64,000 nt of DNA, from contig CM049306.1 of assembly GCA_026874595.1 (NCBI GenBank), positions 109,596,142-109,660,141 on the forward strand. Reading direction: 5' to 3'. The position numbers were made by a program, and so were the translations under genes. Position 1 is the stretch's first letter. Every line of letters begins with the position of its first letter. This stretch comes from Sipunculus nudus. Its lineage: Eukaryota; Annelida; Sipuncula; Golfingiida; Sipunculidae. Under the pieces are notes generated by a model. That model was not told the DNA's origin, searched no databases, and saw nothing but the letters and a program-made list of their open reading frames with translations. Shown here piece by piece: positions 12,158 to 25,800 of this stretch.

Positions 12158-15100
12158 GTTTGTTGTTTTTTTAGACATTTAACAAAAGACAACCTCACTT
12201 TATTGTTTACTGTTTATGAATCAGTTCAGGTGGGCGTGGTCTGTATGTATAGACTTGTATCGTATAACTGATGGCACTGTTCAAACTGACTTTGGTATAG
12301 GTGGGAGAACGGTAACCGGTCAGAAAAAAAACTTGCTCCGATACTTTATTTGCCATAACTTGCTTATATTTTTATTAATTATCATGAACACGCTTGTGAT
12401 GACGTTTTGTCCTGTTCAGTTTGGGATGTGGTTTGTTTAAATAGTTATATTTAGTTATAATTGTATATATCATAAGGAAAATGCAAGATTTGCAACAGGG
12501 GTATACTTCGTGTCACTTTAACTCGAGACTGTGACACCTTGTATATAACAAACAGGAATTTATTTTTTATTCTGTTCTGTCAGGACTTGGGATACACATT
12601 TTTAAGGTAACATTACAAATAAATGTCTAATGAAGAGTACCTGAAAGGTAAAACTTAGGATTTAATGAATACATTTATTAATATATACATTTTTCAAGGA
12701 TGTACTGACTTGACAACTATGTAGTGGTTTGCTGCTCTCTCTGTCATATAATCCATATATATAGTGGTCAGTTTCCTAATAGTCTGATTCTTCCGAACAG
12801 CGTTCAGCTTACAATTCCACAATCAGGCCATGGTCCCAAACTACTGATAGAACAAATATCTTTTAATTATGATGAAAAATTCAAAATCCTACCAACAACA
12901 GCCAAATAATATTAGCTTTAACAGAGCCCAAACAACTGACACTTTACATCAGCTCTGCCAAAGCGAAACACAGTGAATAAAACCACAATTAATGAAATAT
13001 TTTAATTGTTTCAGATGAGGATCTCAATGAGACAGTGTTTAAGGGGAGTAAGCTGACAAAAGTGACGTCAAATAAAGTCAGCACAAGCAAGTACAAACTG
13101 ACGTCAGACCTCCGCTACATCGTCTACCACAAGAGCAAGCTGTTCAAGTGTGTACAGCAAGAAAGAGGAGGTGAGACATGTACAACAGTCATACTATACA
13201 GTACATCAGATATACCATACTGTACAACAGTTGCATTATACTGTACAACAGTCGCACCATACTGTACAACAACTTTACCATACTGTACAACAGGCGTTCC
13301 TTTTTTGTACAACGGTCATTCCATAGTGTACAATAGCCGTACCATAATGTACAACAGCCGTACCATAGTGTACAACAGTCGCATCATACTGTACAACAGT
13401 CGCATCATACTGTGCAACAGTCGCATCATACTGTACAACAGTCGCATCATACTGTACAACAGCTGTACCATACTGTACAACAGGCGTTCCTTTTCTGTAT
13501 AACGGTCATACCATAGTGTAAAACAGCCATACCATACTGTACAACAGTCACACTATACTGTGCAACAGTAGCAACATATATATTGTATAACGGTCGTAAC
13601 GTACTCTGCAAGTTTTTGATACAAGTTATTTATAGAAGTATTCCTTGTTTTCAGAGATTGACATACAGGAGATCTCCCACATCAGTGAGGGGTGTTATAA
13701 AGATGTTGACTTGCACGCCACTAGGCGGGGGTTCCAGGTACTACACTTCATAATTTGTTTTTGGTTACTGATTTGTATATAACATTTTGAGCGAGAATTT
13801 ATATTGAATTAATGATTGAATGATTATCATAAGAGAGGTATTAATAAGCAAGTAATTGGCTTGTGGAATGAATTTGTACATATGTATGTGTTGTATGTCA
13901 AGCACAAAAAAATGTAATTCAAAACCAGCTCATTTTTGCATTCAATTTCAAACAGCACCTTCTTTGTAAAAAAATGATTCTTAGACTGGTTCCATGCTCA
14001 GCATGATCAGAACATGTCTGCCGGCGTTGTCTCAGACAACCAATATCTCCACGAACGGCGGATTAGATCTATGTTATCAGAGTCTTTCCAAATGCACAAT
14101 ATAAAGTTCTTGAGGAAATGGTGTAGGCCTATGGGCTGTCTATTTAATTTTAATTAGCATCAGCAAATAAATATGTACATTCTGCCGTTAAGTATTTGCA
14201 ATTGGGCTAAATGAAGAACTATCTAACTGGTGATAAAAAGGTGATATTTTCTCCGTTCTTTTCGGGTCACTATAACACACTTCTTGTTTGATCTTTTACA
14301 ATTTAAAAACGACTTCTGGTTGTCATTTAGCCTAATTTGAGCAAGGAACCAGTCTTTATGTAAATTCGTTTATAATTAAGAAATTTATGCATGATTCATT
14401 GGTCTGAGGGAACGTTTAATCAAATATTTTCATGCCTTACTAACATTATTATGTGTATATGTACATAAACCTACATTTTACGGTTGGGGTTTCATGATGC
14501 TGTATTATCGCTCATGTTGACCCTCTTCCTCTAGTCGCTACAAATCGTGCGCTGGATACAGAGAAAGGGAAGAGAGAAAGTAGAGGTAACAATATGGCCG
14601 CCTGAGCTTCCTGTACCTTTCCTGACGTAGCATATTCTTAGTGTAGTCTTCTCGCAGGTTCCTTAGTATTACCTGTATACACTTGGTAGGACATTCAAAT
14701 TTCTAGAACTGCCATCTGTCGGCTCAAGTGTTTTATTAAAAACTTCTGTATTAAAAACTTGCATGGTTATGGTCAAGTTGAATGAGAACATGTACATGTA
14801 CACTTCTCTCCGTTGCCATCTTACATTGTGGATCTCAGAGATAGACGTGCCCCATGCAGATATTCGAAGGTTCTTGATTCGTAATTTATTGACACATCAT
14901 TGAACCAATGCTCGAAACGAATATTCGGAGCGTAAATCCTATTCTTTCCAATATATATCATACTGTGGTATGTGAAAATAAAGGAAGTAAAAAAATGTAG
15001 GACTGTATAATCCATAGCTTTTAGTCATCGGTATAGTTGTCACAAACACGGACCGTTTTTTTAACTGTGAATTTTCCTTTTCATTTCTGTGTAAAGAAGC

Positions 15101-16850
15101 TTCAAATACCAAAAAGAGACTGGCGGCGGTTATTATTTAGCTCAGACTAGTAAAAAGGCACAGCATTGCGCAAAGATCGAAGTGTCATGTTAGCTTGGAG
15201 TCAGCGTCTGTGCTCCTGGATAATGCGCGTGCGACCAAAAATAAGAGGGTGATACCAGTCTACAGAATGTCTAATATTTGCCATTGAGAGAGTTACGTTT
15301 TCTGGTGTTTAAACTGTGTCTGGTGGCAAAAATAAGTATTAAATTGACTGGAAAAATAAGTCACCCATGCGATGGACAGCCGAAAAGAAAGGCTGGCCCT
15401 AAAACGCCCCCGAGTCAAAACCAAAATACATAAGAGAAGTGACCTTGCCGGGAAAGCATGGCCCATGTTGCCTAATCCTGTCGTCCATGTCCGGACATTG
15501 AACAGATACATATATAAATATTACCGGTGCACCATGAATATCAATAACCTGATAAATCCTACTAGTACACGATCCGTTTCCGTGGTTTGTTACGTCATTT
15601 TCACATCCAATTAGCAGAGAGCAATATATAGTACTAGGCCACTAGTAAATATCCACATTTATAGGTTTTACCCAAATATATTAAATTGATTCATAGTTTG
15701 GTGCAGGAAATATTAAACCGTCACCAATCCTTATGGCACCGCACACATCATGGCATAATAAAGCGAAATCACATGATATGTTAGTTTTCTGATTGCACGT
15801 GCGACTAACAAACGTACAGGGAGTGGTCAATTTTAAATATGTTCACAACTTCAAGTATGATGTAATGGAAAACGTCAAGGGATGAATGATAATTATTGTA
15901 ATCATTGATTTAAAGACTTCAAAATCTCTTTTTCTTTGTATATTCTTTTCTGTTTAGAAATATGTGCTTATAGTTCTTTGGCAAACATTTGATGATAAAA
16001 TCAACAGTAGTGTTATTCATGTTACTTGTTAATTTAAATATTGTGACATTCCGATATTCCACAAAAGGTAATAGGCGGCTTCGGACAGTATCGGATTAAC
16101 AGTTTAGGATAAAAATATAAATATAATATTTCTGTGTCACATGGTCAATTACTGCATCTTCCTCATGGCTATGAATTTTTTTTACATTGCATCGCTATTC
16201 AAGTATGTCGCCAGCCTTGATCACCACCTCTAGCGTGTGTTATAACCGTTAGATTTTGATATTTCACAACAATCAGAGACTTGTCGTTGAATTCCTGTTT
16301 TGTTTGTAGGCAATAACTCTTGTGTCTCAAATGCATTATACTGTAATTCTCAAATGTCGTACGTGTTGTACTCTATATTTGTCCATGTCAACGTGTGATT
16401 TTTTTAGTCCAAAGTATTCCTTACTCCTGGTTAGGTAGTACCTAAAGTTCAGTTTGTTTCTTCAGTTTGTTATGACTGATGTTCTTTATTTAGAAACAGT
16501 ATAGAGGACTTTATCTTTACCCTTTTTAGTTTAGTCTTATAGAAGCGTTGCAATGTTCTTTTCATGTGTGGTTAATGTAGTTAAATATGTATTGAGGTGT
16601 TAAGTTAGTGCAAACATAGTTACTGTGAATATTGAGTGAATGAAACATGTTTATACTGTTGAGCGATTCTAGGATAACTAAAAATCCATACAGAGAGCAA
16701 ATTTGGTATTTCGTATAATGATAAATGATTTGAAACTTGAAATTGATTTAGTTTCAGCCCGATTGTATATTAAGCACTTTATTCAATTCACAATATTTTT
16801 AGTATTTCTACTTTATATCCTTACGACTCATTCAGAACGAAAAAAAGGTC

Positions 16851-16888
<38 letters not shown>

Positions 16889-19800
16889 CATACCAAGAAT
16901 AACAGCATATTTATATATTGCTTTACTTACTTCTTAGGTCTGTAGCGCTGAACTGTATGCAGTTCTTTACGGTTTTTTACTTATGAACTCGAACTAAATG
17001 TTATTCAAAATATACAATTCTGTGGAAGGATATATTGTACTTTTTGTGTAAAGTACTGACTGTTCATTCGTATACATACTTTGACAGTTGAACCTGCTGA
17101 GTGCAGAGGAAGACGTGTGTTTTATTACACAATATTTGTTTCCATGTCAATATAACTGATCCATGGTTTTGATTCCAGCTTATTGTATTAGTATTGTACT
17201 CTGTTGTGGTCATACCCGGTGCTATGTTGCTATATCAGTGTTGTACTTTGTATTAAAGCCAAAGCGTTGGTTTTACCTGGTGCCATGTTACTATTTTAGT
17301 ATTTTACTATTTTGTATTACAGCCAGAGCGTTGTTTTTACCTGGTGCTATGATACTATATTATCATTTCACTACTTTGTAATACAGCCAGAGCGGTGTTT
17401 TAACCTTGTGCTGGGGTCTGAGGACGAGACTGTATCGTTAATCGCTCGGTCTAAGGAGGAGAGAGATGAGTGGGTGTCGGCTCTACGGACGCTGTTCAGG
17501 AGGTTGTACGAGCAGCGCCAGAGGGTGTATCCTTTATAAACAAAACCAACTACAATCTTTCTTTGTGTGCTGTTGGTATATGTGTGTGTCGAGAGCAACT
17601 TCAGCTTTGTAAAGACTGCCGTATCCCCAAATGATTAAGGAGTCGGACTTCAGAACTGAAGGTCTGTGGTCTGATCCCCGCGACAATCTCAAATAGACAA
17701 ATTCGAAAATCGCAACAGAATCTCTCAGAGTTATTTTGTCTTACCTAATGAATATTACCTGTTGTTTATTCTTGGCTTAATAATTCCTTATTATTAGTTG
17801 ATAGCTATCATCCTTTCGCAATAAACAGTGCAACATTCAGGCTATTGACTTATTTTAAAACTTTATCTTTAAACTGTCAGTGGTTGAGTAAAATCAGTCC
17901 CGGTAGAAGTCGTGGCATTGTTTATTTGATGTATGATCTTGTTGAAATGTTTCTACCAGTATGTATTGGCAAAGTAAATACATTGTTACAAGGTACAAGG
18001 TAAAAGTTACAAGGTAAAAGTTACAAGGTAAAAGTTACAAGGAAGATCTGTTCATGAACAATTCTGTACATGGAAATTGCTTCTGTTTATTTTCACATGT
18101 AAATCCTAAAAATTTTAATTCTAATTTTAAACTAGTTTGTGAAAGCTTAAGGTTCCTAGTTTGACCTCATTTGAATCAGATATGTACAGTGTTATTTCAT
18201 TCTGGATACAAATACTCCAGTTGCTCATAATTCTACTACAACTCCTTGATTATTTCAAGGCCTCGCACGAGATAACGGTAAAATAAGAACGTTCCATAAT
18301 AATGTGTTCAACCAAACACTTTCAACCGACTTCCTTTCAGGGTCCTAGCCATACCTTTCATTTCATTCTCGATAGGAACCTGACCATGAAAACATGACCT
18401 TGACCTACACTAGATGGCTGGAGTCCAAGTACAAGAAGAGCGACAAAGACGGAAGCGGGGTGCTGAGTTTTGATGAGGTGGTGGACCTGTTGAACCAGGG
18501 AAAACGCAGCACGGACAAGGCATATATCCGGGAAATCTTTAATGTAAGCTTTCTGCTGTTTTGTAATATTCATCCTACATGGATAGGTTAGTATAGTGTG
18601 TGGTTTTTATTAAAAGTTACAATTATTTCGTCAACGACTTTCGGGCACTTGAACACTAATACATGTCTGGTCACTCTTGTTAAAACATGGAAACCTACCT
18701 CGGGATCTTAATTTATCATTTACATTAATAAAAAAACATTGCTTATATATATATCTGAAGTCAGCTGTTGAACATTGAGTAAAACTACCTGTAATGTCAT
18801 CTTTACCTACAGAATAATTTCTAGGCCGTAAGAATGTTCTTTTGAACGCCTGAAGTTTACACATGCCTACATTCGTGCCCTAAAGATTTCAGATGCCTTG
18901 AAGGAGCTCTTTCAAATATGAAAATATTTCAGTAAGGTGTTGCTGTCTGAATGTCGATCCTTCAGGTGTTCAGGTAAAATTGTACTTAAAAAATCGTCTA
19001 AGCACGTTATTGAAGTATTAGTCTTACCACGTTGGTTGCTCATTGCTTCAGATTTTCTCAGAGAAATCTTCTACAAAGACAAGCGCCGGAGACAACGGTC
19101 TGACTATGGACATGTTCGGGAAATTCTACGAAGTGGCGGGAAAAAGAACGTATATTAACGATGTATTCAACAAGTGAGTGTGCAAAAACATACGGGATTC
19201 CTCTAAAAAACACATTGTATCTAAATATGTGTTATAAAGTTCTACCAGAGGTGAGAAATAAACAAAGATCAGTTTTATATGTACATAGCACAACTTAGCA
19301 GGGCATATTTAATTTGTTATTCGTGTCACAGGTTGGTCCAAGGATTTTCGGTAGGAGGAAGGCCTTGAAATTTTTCTTTCTAAACTCTTATACGTTTAAA
19401 TTTTGAACATTTATAACGTAAATCCCCAGCCTGCTTTATGTTAAACGTTTGAAACTTGTGTGTAAATTGCAGACTTTTGGCAAAGAATGAACAAGTCCTG
19501 CCTTTCCCGAGATTTCATAGATTCCTGAAGGAGGAACAAAAGGTAAGATAATATTAAGTTAATTAATAAGAATGATAATTTATAATTAATACCTGAAGAA
19601 GAGAATTTACCTGAACCTGTCATTTTTAAGGGTCAATTGTCTTCGAATGAGGTTTAATATTGATTTTTTAACTGACGTTCATAAAAATAAATAAATATTT
19701 TATTTTAGGATGATATATCCGAACAAATGTGCCACAGGTGGATAAAGGAATCAGAAGAGATATGTCCATTCTATAACATTTCATTGACAGGTGAGTGGAA

Positions 19801-22800
19801 CCAATGTGTATGCACCAACTATGTCCCCTTTTTGCATGTTTTGGTGTAATTTTCAAAGGTATGTGTCGTCCTCTAACAGGATTTGCACATACACACGTAT
19901 ACTTGAACAATATTCGAATGCATCATTTGTCCTTGATTAATATAACTGACACGTTTACGCTACTTTTTGAGAAGACAATCTATGCATAACATGAATCTTG
20001 ACATTTTGTTTCACGTCTTTTTTTATAGGTTTTTCCAACTTGAATCTTGATATTTTGTTTCACGTCTTTTTGTAGGTTTTTCCAACTTGAATCTTGATAT
20101 TTTGTTTCACGTCTTTTTGTAGGTTTTTCCAACATGAATCTTGATATTTTGTTTCACGTCTTTTTTTACAGGTTTTACCAACTTTCTTCTGAGTGAGGAA
20201 CAAAACATCTTTAACAGAGCTCATCGTAAAGTGTATCAAGACATGAATCAGCCGCTAAGCCATTACTTCATAGCCACGTCACACAACACGTGAGTTCTGA
20301 AATGACGTAACACAGTTAATGACATCACGGCGACATTGTATTGTATACCTGTGTTTTTGTTTTGTCTTCTTTTACTACCCAACCGCAACGTCACATGAAA
20401 CCTGAGCACATACAAATATATGAAATTGTCATAGCAACGTGAAAATTACTTGGTATATAACAACTTTACATGTAAATACACACATTTATTTCTCCTCAAA
20501 CATGTCAGAACTTTGAAGCAAATTACGTGTGATTTTACATTGATATAGATTGCAGTTATATCACCATTTCATATAAATCAACAGTTTATTCTGATCGATA
20601 GACCATAAACGATCGTTAAATTTAAAGTGGTGTGTCACAGTTAATCTTGACGACAGTGAATATTAAATATGAAAAAGCATTAAGAAGACAGTATTTAATA
20701 TTCAGTTTGATTGGATGGTTCATGGCCAAGTAGCTGCAGTATCAATTAATGCTGAATTATGACTGATATTTTGCCAGGTATCTCACCAATTGATACTGAA
20801 TAATGACTGATATTTTGTTAGGTATCTCACCAATTGATACTGAATAATGACTGATATTTTTTTAGGTATCTCACCAATTGATACTGAATTATGACTGATA
20901 TTTTGTCAGGTATCTCATCAATAGATACTGAATTATGACTGATATTTTGTCAGGTATCTCACCGATAGATACTGAATAATGACATATTTTGTCAGGTATC
21001 TCACCTATAGATACTGAATTATGACTGATATTTTGCCAGGTATCTCATCAATAGATACTGAATTATGACTGATATTTTGTCAGGTATCTCACCAATAGAT
21101 ACTGAATAATGACATATTTTGTCAGGTATCTCACCTATAGATACTGAATTATGACTGATATTTTGCCAGGTATCTCACCAATTGATACTGAATTATGACT
21201 GATATTTTGCCAGGTATCTCACCAATTGATACTGAATTATGACTGATATTTTGTCAGGTATCTCACCAATAGATACTGAATAATGACTGATATTTTGTTA
21301 GGTATCTCACCAATTGATACTGAATTATGACTGATATTTTGTCAGGTATCTCACCAATAGATACTGAATTATGACTGATATTTTTTAAGGTATCTCACCA
21401 AGGACCAGCTGAAGGGAAAGAGCAGCGTGGACGCGTACATCAGCGCCTTCAAGAGAGGCTGCAAATGTGTTGAACGTAGGTAGACCTGGATAAATCTATA
21501 CAAACTTCATCTTCACCAAGAAAACGTGTCTGTGACTTCTTAGTTTTTTTTTGGGATGGGGAGGGGGGGGTGGAGTGTGAGCTAATTATTTTTCTATTGT
21601 AAGCTTCGCATACTTATTACTTAATGTATAGAATAATAGAATATTGTTGTTATAAGTTCAATAATAACAAAATGATTCTAAAATCTAAGAATTTACGAAC
21701 CCATGTCACGAACCTCTGATAGATTTTTTTTTTCAATCACTGACAGGTTGTAGTGCATACCATGTTTCTTATACCTAGGAATTTTTCTCTCCTTTGAGCA
21801 GTAGACTGTTGGGACGGGCCGAATGAGGAACCCATCATCTACCACGGTCACACGCTGACCTCAAAGATTCTGTTCAAGGACGTCATACAGGCCGTCAATG
21901 ACTACGCGTTCTGCGTGTCAGAGTCAGTACCGCGTCATGCCTTTCTTTTTATACATTGTATGGGTTTATTTTTCTTTTGATTGCAACTAAATGCCGTATG
22001 TCTTTACCTATTTTATCCTAAATTCGATTGTTTGGACTAACCAGAAAAGGCTATTGATTTTCTAGTTTGGTCAATCCCCATAGAGACCGGTTAAAAACAC
22101 ACTGGATAAAAAGTGTTGACAGATATACCGAGCTATGAGGCATGCGTGGTTGCTATTTCTTTATATGTGAGATATATATAGATACCAGTGTAAACAAACT
22201 AGTCATACGTATATCCCATAACTTTAAAACGGTAAATTGTAGTGCGGCATAAATGTATTAGAAAAAAACTCTAAACGCTTGATGTAGACGTGGTTTACAA
22301 AATGTCAGCAGGGATTCTCGGACATACACCGTGAGAGCACAGGCTCGTACATCGTTCTTGAATCACGAAGACTGTATTGTTGTCACATAGTGTGCTGATA
22401 AATGTTTGGAATCCAACAGCAATTAGGTGTCCTTTAAATACTTTAAGAACATTTAAATAAAGCTGTCAGTTCGGGTAATTATCAGGATAAACAGGGAAAG
22501 AGTCGATAAAGCACTCTGAAATACTATACATTTGTTATTGTTAATGTTTCAAACATATATTCAATAACAATAATGTCACATAACTGACATAAAATAGTTA
22601 TTTGTGGTATTTCCTCTGTAGCTATCCTGTGATACTGTCGTTTGAGAACCACTGCTCCGTGGAACAACAGAGGAAGATGGCGAAGTACTTAGTGGACATT
22701 CTCGGCAGTATCCTTGTCACGACCTCAGTTTGCTCTGAGAAGTCTCTCAAATACAGGTTCAGACACTAACAACTACATGCTGAATCTACATTTCTCACAA

Positions 22801-25800
22801 TTTAGAATTATTTAAAACGCAACTTTTTTCGACAAACGTAGTAGCACAATACTGGCAGGGTTGACTGCCTCACAAACAATGAGGAAAGGATGCTCTTTAC
22901 GAAATGAAAATTCGCACTCGGTCCGGTACAGACCTGTCCGCTCACAAACCCCTGTTGCTGTAGACAATACTACAAGTTACGTCATCGGTCAAATCTGCAT
23001 GATTCCTTAACACGAAATATTACAATGTATCGGTTTCATTGTGCGTAGATACAGGACACCTGTTTAATACTTGGTTTACAGGTTGCTCTGTATCAGATCT
23101 TGGCAGTTATGACGTGTGGCAGCTAGTCGCTACCATCTGGTTCATATTGTATTGTTGATTCTTAACCTTTGTTTAGACAAGTTGTTGAAAGACGGCATTC
23201 CAGATAATATAACAAAACTTCCATCACCAAATGATCTCAGAGGAAAAGTTATATGTAAGGTAAGTCAGCACGGGAGGTCAAGTTTAGATGTAATTCCATG
23301 TTTAATGTAGAGAAGGCTATGAGTCAACGTAAGGGTAAATACCTCTTAAGATGAATTTGTCAGCTTTACGTTTAATTATCAAAACTCATACAGGACAAGT
23401 AACGTACAATGTACAGCCGTGTAATGAAGCAGTGAGGATAAATCGTTGCTATTGTTCATAATTATCCAGACCTGTTCATATTTCATGTCGGTCTATAGAA
23501 TTATACAATCAGTTGTCTGTTTTAGGACATTAATTTGAAGATTTATCGTCAGCACTGGCCATTTATGTGATTCATTGTATGGGGACTGTTGTTGTATTTT
23601 AATTAGTATGATTTGCGGTCCCTAGAACATTGTCATCAAGGAGCACTCTAAACAGGTCACCCCACGTCTCCTTACCAAAATCATAGATCAATGGCCTGTG
23701 GCATTTCTATTTAATAAAATTACATGAAAAAAGATACTGTATATCACGGGTTAGGAACAATCTTGATATTTTCGAGATATCTGTATGAATCTTGGAGGGT
23801 TGGTTGGGTTTTCACCATTGTTACCTTCAGAGCATTCAGATTTGTGGTTTAAAATTTCATCTACTCAACTAGGACGTATACCCAGTTTCCTTTATACTTC
23901 TCAAGATGAAAACAGAAAAAGCCCAGCATCACCAAATTTTACTCGTCTATACAGATTGTGATGTAAATTGTAGCATGTCGTGTTTATATGTGTAGGCGAA
24001 GAAGCTGAAGGAGGGGTCGGCAGACAGCTCGGATGAGCCTGAGGAGGAGTACAGTGATGAGGAGATGGAGGAAGAGGTGGAGGAGGACCAGAACGGTAAC
24101 AAGAGCATCCCCACATCTCCATCATCCCCAGCATCACCATCCTCCCCAACATCACCAAACGGAGAGAAGAAAAGAATCATTAAGTCCTTCCTCTCCAGCA
24201 AGAAGTCATCCTCTAAGAAAAAGGAGAAGGTGTAGTAATAATGTACAACGGAGTGGTCAACCACGGACTATCCCAATTATATCTGTGAATGTCGATGGAA
24301 ACTAAAATACAATGTATGTAATTAGATCAAATTATCCAGACATTGCTAATTAAATGCTGCTATTGTCAGGATAATCGACTAACTAAGGATGGACTAAAAT
24401 ATCTAAGGATGGAATGTGTTCGACGGCTACTACTACTACTAACACGGTTGGAAGAGCAAAACGATGAAGCTTTAAAGGTTCAGATAAGTAAATATATGGA
24501 TAGATCTCCAGTTTCTTGCATTAATTACTATGCATATAGCTCAGACATACCCTATTCTTTGCTGTTTGCTTTAATGGCAGTACCCAGTTAAAAACATCTC
24601 ATGAGTGGAGTGTGCTCCTAACGCTGTAGATCACGTAATGACATGTTCTCTTATGTCCTCTCTATGTAGCTTCCGAAGATCGCCAAGGAGCTGTCTGATC
24701 TGGTCGTCATCTGTAGAGCCGTGGGATTCCAAAGCTTCGAATATTCCAAACAGAAACGTGAGTGTCCACACTGACCAATTTTGACAAAACATGATTGTCC
24801 GCACTAAGACAATCCTGACAAAACGTGATAGTCCGCGCCGAGACAATCTTGACAAGACGTAAGTGTCCACAGTGAGACAGTCTTACCATTAGGAGCAATC
24901 CAGAGAAGTGAAATCATTCCTTGAAGCAGTCAAAAAGTGAGTCTGAAATGTATTGGGATAATAGGAAATGAAATGTGAAGCTCGAAAATGAAAGATGTCA
25001 CTTCATTTTACGACGGGTAGTTAAGGGTAATTCCGAATCCCCAAATGATCTAATTAACCTTTATTTATCATTATTTTTGTAACGTGTCTGAATATTTCTT
25101 TCCATTTTATTCAGAACAATGCTACGAGATGTCATCCTTCGGTGAAAAGAAAGCGCTGAAATTCGCAAAGGAAGAGGGCGCCACCTACGTTGAGTACACA
25201 AGGCGGCAGCTGAACCGGATATATCCGGCTGGGTCACGTGTCGACTCTAGTAACTACGATCCCGTCCCCATGTGGAATGTCGGCTGTCAGCTAGGTACTT
25301 TCTTTACGAAAACGTTCAATTGGCAAATGCACAACTGCTTCCAGTTATATGTATGTAAGACGGTTTAATTTTCAAATTTAGATATAACATTGTTTGTAAA
25401 TCGTTAACATGTTTTGCTTATTCAATAAAAATTCTGAGAGTAAATTGCCTATAATATGCACTGCACTAAAGATCACAATTTGATAACGAATTCATAATCA
25501 CAACACACCAGAGTAAAATAATTTTTTCCTGCAGAAATCCAAGGTTGGTTGTGATCAGCTCTGATGCCCATTAACCGATAGTTAATCGCATTTTGAAATG
25601 ATTTTACAGACCTACTATCTGGCTATGTAACTGTTTTGATTATCATGCATGGTCAACCAGGTCACTTTTGAAGAAACTGAGGGGTGAAATGAAGGGGCAT
25701 TGTGGGATTTCGTGGATTATATCTACAAAACAGGATGGAAATTTAATGGGAATTGGAATTAACAAATTAACCAATAATTTAGTTGGGTAAAAATGCCCCT

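Noticed and set aside
21923-21926. Alternative exon-11 donor (GTCA|GTACCG)
   Set aside because: It would break the phase with exon 12 and lengthen the loop before YPVILS relative to the family.
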